From: Solirubrobacterales bacterium
GTDB lineage: Bacteria; Actinomycetota; Thermoleophilia; Solirubrobacterales; 70-9
Length of the DNA: 59,556 nt
Direction: 5' to 3'
Assembly: GCA_025936755.1 (NCBI GenBank)
Contig: JAICSS010000016.1
Span: 1 to 59,556, forward strand
Shown here: positions 52,211-59,556 of the stretch, in pieces
Position numbering within the stretch: position 1 is the first letter of the stretch
Layout of the letters: each line of letters begins with the position of its first letter
Translations under genes and position numbers: made by a program
Notes under the pieces: model-generated
Told to the model about the DNA's origin: nothing
Database searches by the model: none
What the model saw: only the letters and a program-made list of their open reading frames with translations

Positions 52211-53349
52211 ACCCCGACACCCAACGGAACCGCCAGCAGGTTCCGCTCGCCCGGCCGGAGCTCGGCGCCCGCGAGGAGGAGCTGGTCCTGGCGGTGCTGA
52301 GGTCCGGGCAGCTTTCGCTCGGAGAGATGGGCGGGCGCTTCGAGCGCGAGTTCGCCGCCTGGCTCGGCGTCGAGGACGCGGTGATGGTCTCCAGCGGCAC
52401 CGCCGCGCTGCACCTCGGGGTGCGGATGCTGGGCTGGGGCGAGGGGGACGAGGTGGTGACCAGTCCCTTCAGCTTCGTCGCCTCCGCCAACTGCCTGCTC
52501 TACGAGGGGGCGAAGCCGGTCTTCGCCGACGTCGAGGAGGAGACGCTCGACCTCGATCCCGCCGCCGCCGCCGCCGCGGTCGGCGAGCGCACGGTCGGCC
52601 TGCTGCCGGTCCACATCTTCGGCTTCCCGGCGGCGATGCCGGGGCTGGAGGCGCTGGCGCAGCGGCACGGCCTCGGCATCCTCGAGGACGCCTGCGAGGC
52701 GCTCGGCGCGATCGACTCGGAGGGGCGCAAGGTCGGCGCCCGCGGCAACCTCGCCACCTTCGCCTTCTACGCCAACAAGCAGATGACGACGGGGGAGGGG
52801 GGGATGATCGTCCCCCGCGATCCCGGGGAGGCCGCGCGGCTGCGCTCGGAGCGCAACCAGGGCCGCGCCGTCGACATGGGCTGGCTCGACCACGACCGGC
52901 TCGGCTTCAACTACCGCCTCTCCGACCTCGCCGCCGCCCTCGGCGTCGCCCAGGTCGAGAAGCTCGACTCGCTGCTGGCGCGGCGGGCGGCGGTGGCGCG
53001 GATGTACGAGCAGCGGCTCGCTGGACTGGAGGGGGTGCGGACGCCGGTCGCCTCCCGCGGCGCCGAGGTCCGAAGCTGGTTCGTCTACACCGTGCGCCTG
53101 CCGCGGGGCGCCGACCGCGACGCCGTGATCCGCCGCCTCGCCGGGCGCGGGGTCGCCTCCAAGGCCTACCTGCCCTGCATCCACCTCTTCCCGCACCTGC
53201 GCGAGCTGGGCTACAGCGAGGGCCAGTTCCCGGTCGCCGAAGCCGCCGCCGCCGACTCGCTGGCGCTGCCGTTCTTCCCGGCGATGGGCGAGGCGCAGGT
53301 GGACCGCGTCTGCCAGGAGCTCGCCGCGGCGCTCGGCCAGGGCTCCTGA
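52207..53349 (+). CDS. DegT/DnrJ/EryC1-type PLP aminotransferase
   Basis: A 380-residue fold-type I aminotransferase, usually acting on nucleotide sugars or small keto compounds. The N-terminus VPLARPELGAREEELVLAVL (about 12-31), MVSSGTAALHLGVRML (about 60-75), ILEDACEALGA (about 158-168) and the PLP lysine in FYANKQMTTGEGGMI (about 187-201) are clear. The GTG start overlaps the cimA TGA. No other sugar-modification genes are adjacent, so the substrate is unknown; its position suggests co-expression with the isoleucine gene by read-through rather than shared pathway. Confidence 0.88.
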
Positions 53350-53367
53350 CGGCATAATCGCCCGCCC

Positions 53368-54759
53368 ATGGGACGCTTCCGCAAAGAGCCCGACCCGCGC
53401 TTCTGGCGCCTCAACCGCTCGCTGGCCTTCGACGCCTGGCTGGCGCCGTACGACATCGACCAGTCGAAGGCGCACGCCCGCGGCCTCTGCGAGATCGGCG
53501 TCCTCACCGCGGACGAGCTGTCCCGGGTCGAGGACGGCCTCGACCGCGTCCGCGCCCGCATGGCCGAGCACGGGTTCGAGTTCGAGGCCGCCGACGAGGA
53601 CATCCACATGGCGATCGAGCGGCTGCTCGGCGAGGAGATCGGACCGCTCGCCGGCAAGCTCCACACCGGCCGCTCCCGCAACGACCAGGTCGCGACCGAC
53701 GTGGCGATGGTCGTCCAGGCGCACTCGCTGCGGGCGATCGAGCTCTGCGGCGCGGCGATGGAGCGCCTGCTCGCCCAGGCCGAGGCCCACAAGGACTGGA
53801 CGATGCCCGGCTACACGCACCTGCAGCGGGCCCAGCCGGTCTACCTCGGCCACCACCTGCTCGCCTACTTCTGGATGCTCGCCCGCGACGTGCTGCGCTT
53901 CCAGTTCGCCCTCGACAGCGCCAGCGTGATGCCGCTCGGGTCGGGCGCGCTGGCCGGCGTCAACTGGGAGATCGACCGCGACTCGGTCGCCGCCGACCTC
54001 GGCTTCGCCCACGTCAGCCACAACTCGATCGACGGCTCCTCCAACCGCGACTTCGTCCTCGACTACCTGAACGCGGCCTCGACCTGCGCGATGCACCTCT
54101 CGCGCCTGGGCTCGGAACTCGTCATCTGGAGCTCCTCGGAGTTCGGCTTCTGCGAGCTCGACGAGTCCTTCTCCTCGGGCTCCTCGATCATGCCGCAGTA
54201 GAAGACCCCGGACTCGGGCGAGCTGCTGCGGGCGAAGAGCCCGCGCGTCGCCGCCTCCCAGCAGACGTTGCTGGGCGTCATGCACGCGCTGCCGCTCACC
54301 TACGGCAAGGACATGCAGGAGGACAAGGAGCCGCTGTTCGACGCGATCGACACGATCGAGGCCCTGCTCGACGCCACGGCCGGCATGCTCGACGGGATCG
54401 AGTTCGACCGCGAGCGGATGCTCGAGGCCGCCGGCGACGAGATGCTGGCGGCAACCGAGGTCGCCGACCTGCTGGTCCGCCGCGGCGTCCCCTTCCGCGA
54501 GGCGCACGGGATCGTCGGCGGCCTCGTCCGCGACGCGGTCGAGCGCGGGAAGAGCCTTTCGCAGCTGACCCCGGAGGAGCTGCGCGAGCGCTCCGAGCAC
54601 CTCGACGACTCCTACTACGAGGTCCTGCAGCAGAGCAGCTGGCTGGAGTCGAAGCGGATCGCCGGCGGCACCGGCTCGGCGCCGCTGGCGCGGCAGATCG
54701 AGGAGGCGCGGCAGACGCTGGCGGCGGTGCAGACGCGGGTCGACGAAGAGCGCGGGTGA
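53368..54759 (+). pseudogene. argH: Argininosuccinate lyase with in-frame amber codon at the catalytic lysine
   Basis: One continuous frame of 464 codons encodes a full-length lyase (arginine step: argininosuccinate to Arg plus fumarate), interrupted only by TAG at 54199-54201. Motifs before it are normal: HTGRSRNDQVATD (about 97-109), TMPGYTHLQRAQP (about 145-157) and SSNRDFVLDY. The signature normally reading GSSxMPQKKNPD reads GSSIMPQ, stop, KTPD here, so the first Lys is TAG and the Asn is Thr. Both equivalent positions are active-site residues in the family. The frame then continues normally (MHALPLTYGKDMQEDKEPLF) to TGA at 54757. This may be a real lesion, a sequencing or assembly error, or recoding. 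mpg overlaps its stop. Confidence 0.88.
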
Positions 54760-55367
54760 GCCGGCGGCGTTCAGGCTCGAGAAGCCGGGCCCAACGGCTC
54801 GGAGAGCCGTTGGGGGCCGATTTCTTCGATCGCTCGGTCCACGAGGTCGCCCGCGACCTGATCGGCTGCACCCTCCTCTACGAAGGCCGCGGCGGCGTCG
54901 TCGTCGAGACCGAGAGCTACGAGGCCGACGACCCCGCCTGCCACGCCTACGTCGGCCTGACCGAGCGCACGCGGGTGCTCTTCGGACCGCCCGGCTACGC
55001 CTACGTCTACCTCTCCTACGGGATCCACAGCCTGCTGAACGCGGTCGCCGAACCCGAGGGCGAGGCGGCGGCGGTGCTGATCCGGGCCCTGGAGCCGACC
55101 CACGGGGTCGAGGAGATGCGGGCGCGGCGCGGCGGCAAGCCGGACCTCGACCTCTGCTCCGGCCCCGGCAAGCTGACCGAGGCGCTGGGGATCGACCTCG
55201 GCGACAACGAACGCGACCTCACCCGTGAGCCCTTCCTGTTGACGTCGCCGAGCGGAGAGCGGCCGGAGATCGTAACCGGCCGTCGCATCGGCATCACCAA
55301 AGCGGTCGAGCTTCCCTGGCGCTTCTGCGCCGCCGGCAGCCCCTGCGTCTCGCGCCCGCGCCCTTAA
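54756..55367 (+). CDS. 3-Methyladenine DNA glycosylase (MPG/AAG type)
   Basis: A 203-residue repair enzyme removing alkylated purines. Family features are GADFFDRSVHEVARDLIGCT (about 20-39), VVVETESYEADDPACHAYVG (about 49-68, with the catalytic Glu), RTRVLFGPPGYAYVYLSYG (about 72-90) and CSGPGKLTEALGI (about 133-145). The GTG at 54756 overlaps the argH stop. The first ~18 residues are basic and not conserved, and an 11-bp perfect hairpin falls in them, so a TTG at 54810 is an alternative start. Its TAA is shared with the stop of the convergent penicillin-binding protein (TTAA). Confidence 0.92.
   Translation: MSRRRSGSRSRAQRLGEPLGADFFDRSVHEVARDLIGCTLLYEGRGGVVVETESYEADDPACHAYVGLTERTRVLFGPPGYAYVYLSYGIHSLLNAVAEPEGEAAAVLIRALEPTHGVEEMRARRGGKPDLDLCSGPGKLTEALGIDLGDNERDLTREPFLLTSPSGERPEIVTGRRIGITKAVELPWRFCAAGSPCVSRPRP
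54790..54814 (+). promoter_or_regulatory. Perfect hairpin in the 5' part of mpg
   Basis: Arms 54790-54800 and 54804-54814 are perfect 11-bp reverse complements with a 3-nt loop, about 35 nt after the GTG start. It may end argH transcription or limit mpg translation. Confidence 0.45.
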
Positions 55368-57631
55368 CCTGCGGTGACGCCGCCACCGCCGCCCGATTCC
55401 GGCGCGGCTTCGGGGGCGGCTTCGGGGGTCGCTTCCGGCGTCGCTTCGGTTTCCGGCGCCGGTTCGACCACTTCGGGTTCGGGTTCCGGGCTCCCGTATT
55501 CGCCTTCGGAGGGGACGTAGCTTTCGCTTGCGCCCGGTTCGAAGTCTTCGCCTTCTTCCCTGGCGGCCTTGCGCGCCGCCTTTTCAGCCGCGTGTTCGGC
55601 CTGGATGTCGCGCCAGGCGGAGATCACCCGCGCCCAGATCAGGGCCGGGAAGGTGCCGCCCATCACCGGGCCGCCGTTGTAGAGCGTGGTCATCGGCGTC
55701 GTCGTGTCCGGGTAGCCGACCCAGACGCAGGCGGTGACTTCGTCGGCGATGCCGCCGCAGAACCAGGCGTCGCCGTTTTCCTCGGTCGTCCCGGTCTTGC
55801 CCCACTGGCCTTCGACGCCGATCTGGGCGTTGGTGCCGGTGCCGCTGGCGACCACGGTTTCGAGGATCCCCTTCTCGGTTTCCACCGTTTCCCGGTCGAA
55901 GACCTGGTCGTGCTTGGAGTCGTTGTCGCCGCCCTTGATCGTCTCCCCCTCGGAGTTGGTGACCTGGGTGAAGGCGACGGGGCTGTCGCCGGGGCGAGGG
56001 GCGAGGGTGCCGCTGACGCGGTCGCCGTTGTTGCCGATCGTGCTGTAGGCGTAGGCCCAGCCGAGCGGGGTCACGCCCTCGGTGAGGCCGCCGAGGACCA
56101 TCGCCGGGTTGGTCGAGATCGGGTCCTCGTAGCCGGCCTTGTGGATGGTGCCGGCGATCGCGCCGGTTTTGTCGCGGACGGTCTTGCCTTCCAGCCCTTC
56201 CAGCGCCAGGGCGGCGTAGATGGAGTTGTCCGAGTAGGTCGTCGCACAGATGATGCTGCAGGAACCGAGGTATGAGCCCTCGTCGTTGGTCACCCGGAAC
56301 GTTTCCTGGTTGTTCTTGCCGAAGTGGAAGAACCGTTCTTCGGAGGGGTATTCGGTGTAGGGGGAGATCCCCTCTTCGAGCGCGGTCAGCAGGGTGAAGG
56401 GCTTGATCGAGGAGCCGGGCTGGCGGTGGCCCTGGGTCGCCAGGTTGAACGGCTTGGTGTCGAAATCGGGGCCGCCGACCATCGCCTTGATCCCGGCGTT
56501 GTGGTTGTCGATCACCACCACCGAGGCCGTCGCCGGCGAGTAGCCGAGGTAGGAGCTGACCGCTTCTTCGGCCGCTTCCTGCAACCGCAGGTCGAGCGTC
56601 GACTTCACCTTGAGGCCGCCGAAGAAGGCCTTGGAGGCGCCGTAGCGGTCGACCAGCTGCTGGCGCAGGTAGGCGGTGAAGTAGGGCGCCTTGGAGTCGA
56701 TGCTGGGAGGTTCGATGCTGGCCGGGGAAGGCAGCGCCTGCTCCTGGTATTCGCGCAGCTGGCTTTCGGATATGTAGCCCTGTTCGGACATCTTTTCCAG
56801 GACGACGTTGCGGCGCGCCTGCGCGTTTTCGGGATAGACCTTGGGGTCGTAGGCCGTGGGCGACTGGATGATCCCCGCCAGCATCGCCGCCTCCCAGGGC
56901 TCGAGCACCGAGGCGCAGGGCTCGGTTTCGGTCCCGCAGCCGGGGTGGGCGCTGCCGAAGTAGGTGCGCGCCGCCGCCTCGATCCCGTAGGCGCCCTCGC
57001 CGAAGTAGATCGTGTTCAGGTACTCGGTGAGGATCTTGTCCTTGCTCCAGTGGTGCTCGAGCCGGTAGGCGAGGGCCGCCTCCTTGAACTTGACGAAGAG
57101 GGTGCGGTCGCCCTGTGCTTCGAGCGCGTTCTTGACGAACTGCTGGGTGATGGTGGAAGCGCCCTCGGCGGCGCTGGCGCTGAGGATGTCTTTGACGAGG
57201 GCGCGGCCGATGCCCTTGAAGTCGACGCCGTTGTGCTCGTAGAAGCGGGCGTCCTCGATCGAGACCACCGCGTTCTTCACGTTGGGGGAGATCTGTCCGG
57301 AGCTGAGGAGGATTTTGTTCTGGTCGCTGCTCAACGTTCCGATCTCTTCGCCGTTGTCGCCGACGACGATGCTGTTCTTCGAGGCCTTGTACTGGGCGAA
57401 GTCGTAGATCGCCGGCAGGTCCTGGGAGACCGCGGCCATCATCCCGAAGACCATCGAGACCACAGCGAGGACCCCGAGCCCGAGCAGCACGAAGAGGACG
57501 CGCAGCTTCTTCAGGCGCGGTTTCGATCTCGTCGGGGGCGAAGGGGGGCCCGGCGCGGTCGTCGGAGCCGGGGGGATGGGCGGGATCTCACCGCCGCCGC
57601 TTCGCCGTCGCTTTAGTCCTAGGACAGCCAT
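55364..57631 (-). CDS. Class A penicillin-binding protein (glycosyltransferase/transpeptidase)
   Basis: A 755-residue bifunctional peptidoglycan synthase. A cytoplasmic basic, Pro-rich N-terminus is followed by one membrane anchor (about 45-70). The GT51 domain (about 95-270) contains EDARFYEHNGVDF with the catalytic Glu and GASTITQQFVKN. The transpeptidase domain has the SxxK motif in PGSSIKPFTLL (about 405-415), an SxN-type motif YSDNSIYAALA and KTGTTEENGDAWF (about 615-627). The C-terminal ~60 residues are a disordered run rich in Glu, Pro, Ala and Thr, with ATPEA/AAPEA repeats. It is divergent from tyrS with 77 bp between starts. Confidence 0.94.
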   Translation of the reverse strand: MAVLGLKRRRSGGGEIPPIPPAPTTAPGPPSPPTRSKPRLKKLRVLFVLLGLGVLAVVSMVFGMMAAVSQDLPAIYDFAQYKASKNSIVVGDNGEEIGTLSSDQNKILLSSGQISPNVKNAVVSIEDARFYEHNGVDFKGIGRALVKDILSASAAEGASTITQQFVKNALEAQGDRTLFVKFKEAALAYRLEHHWSKDKILTEYLNTIYFGEGAYGIEAAARTYFGSAHPGCGTETEPCASVLEPWEAAMLAGIIQSPTAYDPKVYPENAQARRNVVLEKMSEQGYISESQLREYQEQALPSPASIEPPSIDSKAPYFTAYLRQQLVDRYGASKAFFGGLKVKSTLDLRLQEAAEEAVSSYLGYSPATASVVVIDNHNAGIKAMVGGPDFDTKPFNLATQGHRQPGSSIKPFTLLTALEEGISPYTEYPSEERFFHFGKNNQETFRVTNDEGSYLGSCSIICATTYSDNSIYAALALEGLEGKTVRDKTGAIAGTIHKAGYEDPISTNPAMVLGGLTEGVTPLGWAYAYSTIGNNGDRVSGTLAPRPGDSPVAFTQVTNSEGETIKGGDNDSKHDQVFDRETVETEKGILETVVASGTGTNAQIGVEGQWGKTGTTEENGDAWFCGGIADEVTACVWVGYPDTTTPMTTLYNGGPVMGGTFPALIWARVISAWRDIQAEHAAEKAARKAAREEGEDFEPGASESYVPSEGEYGSPEPEPEVVEPAPETEATPEATPEAAPEAAPESGGGGGVTAG

Positions 57632-57695
57632 CGAATGAGGAACGGCAAAAAACAGCTCGACGTCCGTGACGGACCGCCGAGCGGAGGCGGCAGTC

Positions 57696-57701
57696 TAGCA
57701 T
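57696..57701 (+). promoter_or_regulatory. -10 box TAGCAT, leaderless spacing
   Basis: TAGCAT ends 7 nt before the tyrS ATG at 57709. Confidence 0.5.
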
Positions 57702-57708
57702 TGCCCGG

Positions 57709-58869
57709 ATGCCGGATCTGACGCGGAACGCTGTCGACGTGCTGCCCGCCGGGCGCCTCGCCGAGCAGCTGGAGGAGGGGCGGCCGCTGCGGGTCAAGCT
57801 CGGGATCGACCCGACCACGGCCGACATCCACCTCGGCCACACGGTCGTGCTGGAGAAGCTGGCCGAGTTCCAGCGGGCCGGGCACCAGGTGGTCCTGATC
57901 GTCGGCGACTTCACCGCCCAGGTGGGGGACCCGAGCGGGCGCTCGGCGACGCGGCCGGTGCCGAGCGCGGAGGAGATCGAGGCCAACGCCGCCACCTACC
58001 AGGACCAGGCCTTCAAGATCCTCGACCGCGAGCGGACCGAGGTGCGCCGCAACAGCGAGTGGCTGCGGATGGAGCCGGAGGCGTTGCTGGGGCTGCTGGC
58101 GCAGACGACGGTGGCCCGCCTGCTGGAGCGCGACGACTTCCAGAAGCGGATGGCGGCGTCGCAGCCGATCGCGGCGCTGGAGCTGCTCTACCCGCTGCTG
58201 CAGGGCTACGACTCGGTCGCGGTCGAGGCCGACGTCGAGCTCGGCGGCACCGACCAGAAGTTCAACCTCCTCTTCGGGCGCGACGTCCAGGGCGCCTACG
58301 GGCAGAAGCCGCAGTCGATCATGACCCTGCCGATCCTGGTCGGGACCGACGGTGGGCGGAAGATGAGCAAGTCGCTCGGCAACTATGTCGGCGTCACCGA
58401 CGCGCCGGAGGAGATGTTCGGCCGCCTGATGAGCATCCCCGACGAGGCGATGCCGGAGTACTACCGGCTGCTGCTGGGCTCCGAGCAGCCCGGGGGGCCG
58501 CCGAACCAGGCGAAGCGGGAGCTGGGGCGGCGGCTCGTCGACCGCTTCCACGGCGGGGGGGCGGGGGCCGCGGCCGAGGACCGCTTCAACCGCATCCACG
58601 TCCAGCACGCGGTGCCGGACGAGATCCCGGAGGTGGGCCTCGACGCCTACCGCGCCGACGGCAACGGCCTCGTCCACCTGCCGCGCCTGATCGCCGCCGC
58701 CTTCGACCTCAGCAGCAGCGAAGGGCGCCGCCTGCTGCAGCAGGGAGCGGTCAAGCTCGACGGCGAGCCGCTGGGCGCAGAGCCCCTGGATCGCGAGATC
58801 GATAGTCTTGACGGGCATGTGCTGCAGGTGGGGAAGCGACGCTTCTGCCGCCTGAGGGCTACCCCCTAG
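57709..58869 (+). CDS. tyrS: Tyrosyl-tRNA synthetase
   Basis: A 386-residue class I synthetase. The HIGH-type motif is IHLGHTVVLEKL (about 40-51) within KLGIDPTTADIHLGH, the substrate region is ELGGTDQKFNLLFGRDVQ, and the KMSKS motif is GGRKMSKSLGNYVG (about 220-233). The C-terminal S4-like RNA-binding domain (RRLLQQGAVKLDGEPLGAE) is present. Length and order match the longer TyrRS group found in many bacteria. It starts 7 nt after a TAGCAT box and is the last protein gene before the rRNA operon. Confidence 0.95.
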   Translation: MPDLTRNAVDVLPAGRLAEQLEEGRPLRVKLGIDPTTADIHLGHTVVLEKLAEFQRAGHQVVLIVGDFTAQVGDPSGRSATRPVPSAEEIEANAATYQDQAFKILDRERTEVRRNSEWLRMEPEALLGLLAQTTVARLLERDDFQKRMAASQPIAALELLYPLLQGYDSVAVEADVELGGTDQKFNLLFGRDVQGAYGQKPQSIMTLPILVGTDGGRKMSKSLGNYVGVTDAPEEMFGRLMSIPDEAMPEYYRLLLGSEQPGGPPNQAKRELGRRLVDRFHGGGAGAAAEDRFNRIHVQHAVPDEIPEVGLDAYRADGNGLVHLPRLIAAAFDLSSSEGRRLLQQGAVKLDGEPLGAEPLDREIDSLDGHVLQVGKRRFCRLRATP

Positions 58870-59150
58870 GCAAGCAGCCTCGGCAGTGCTATATTTCTTT
58901 GCCCTCTTGGGGCTGCTTCGGCGGCCCCAAGCGCTGAGAGCGACGAGACCCGTCGCGGAGGCGCAGTGGTCTTTGAAAACTGAGCAGCGTGCATCTCCGT
59001 GGACCCGAGCAATGGTCTGCGGAATGTTCAGCCCGACCCATTCGGTGCGCCAGCGTGCCGGATGGGCTTGATTTACCTCGTCATGTCGGTCGCCGTATTT
59101 GTGTACTCGGCGGCCAACTGAGATATGACAGGCTCTCTGTAGAAGTACAT
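58870..59150 (+). promoter_or_regulatory. rRNA operon leader: hairpin with UUCG loop and boxA-like element
   Basis: No protein gene is credible here. A TATATT box lies at 58890-58895 without a clear -35. A perfect stem pairs 58906-58916 with 58921-58931 (one G-T pair) around a C(TTCG)G tetraloop and may end tyrS transcription or cap the rRNA leader. TGGTCTTTGAAAAC (58967-58980) resembles boxA antitermination elements found before 16S genes. The rest is leader RNA up to the mature 16S. Confidence 0.6.

Positions 59151-59556
<406 letters not shown>

Noticed and set aside
54199-54201. Pyrrolysine or other programmed recoding of the argH amber codon
   Set aside because: No downstream insertion element is recognisable, and a second catalytic residue next to the stop is also changed, so a lesion or sequence error is simpler. 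Kept only as a possibility to test.
57662-57674. 13-bp palindrome GTCCGTGACGGAC between the penicillin-binding protein and tyrS, with a nearby A/T run
   Set aside because: It could look like a minus-strand terminator, but it lies upstream of that strand's gene with nothing to terminate, and short palindromes are frequent at this GC content.

Overview
The window is about 59.6 kb of very GC-rich, densely packed bacterial chromosome ending in the first ~400 bases of a 16S rRNA gene. The 16S start, the GatCAB amidotransferase, the classical menaquinone genes, type II NADH dehydrogenase, many GTG/TTG starts and many promoters placed 6-9 nt before a start codon all suggest a high-GC actinobacterium, most probably class Thermoleophilia (Solirubrobacterales-like). 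That placement is inference from pattern recognition, not from a search. No insertion sequence, prophage, CRISPR array or tRNA gene was seen. No gene-free stretch exceeds 300 bases; the longest are 2994-3252 (inverted-repeat element) and 58870-59150 (rRNA leader).

Layout. 1-13 kb: 3' end of dnaE, a cysteine-rich small protein, an acyl-CoA dehydrogenase, nfo and gltX divergent from one shared CATG, an HDOD/HD-LuxR fusion facing a response regulator with altered receiver residues, an Rrf2 regulator followed by cysK-cysE, then uvrD/pcrA and folD. 13-21 kb: membrane proteins, a GMC oxidoreductase, gatCAB, a methyltransferase, and an ndh gene behind a perfect palindromic operator. 21-26 kb: a membrane glycosylation block (DUF2304-GT2 fusion and two tandem GT39-like proteins) divergent from a UDP-sulfoquinovose synthase. 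26-38 kb: ilvB-ilvN, menF, a secreted beta-propeller, menB-menA-menC-menD divergent from menE, and ilvC. 38-54 kb: serC-serA, a secreted RTX-like protein, leuA behind a leucine leader peptide, an AbiEi/DUF559-like protein, an XRE-cupin regulator with leuC-leuD and a Tam-like methyltransferase, leuB, ilvE, cimA and a DegT aminotransferase. 54-59.6 kb: argH carrying an in-frame amber codon at the catalytic lysine, mpg, a class A penicillin-binding protein, tyrS, the rRNA leader and 16S.

How it works together. Most of a branched-chain amino acid pathway is here (cimA, ilvBN, ilvC, leuA, leuCD, leuB, ilvE; ilvD not seen), together with serine and cysteine synthesis and most of menaquinone synthesis (menF, D, C, E, B, A; menH and menG not identified). 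Menaquinone feeds respiration with the type II NADH dehydrogenase.

The strongest unusual signals are non-coding. (1) A 19-residue leader peptide before leuA has five consecutive Leu codons, and nine bases of that run are perfectly complementary to the leuA Shine-Dalgarno region. (2) A 45-bp palindromic repeat occurs twice, once in frame inside menC, adding about 15 residues. (3) A TANNNT box lies 6-9 nt before the start codon at about 16 operon heads, which implies widespread leaderless transcription. (4) A perfect palindrome lies at the -35 position of the leaderless ndh promoter. (5) Convergent genes repeatedly share palindromic stop codons.
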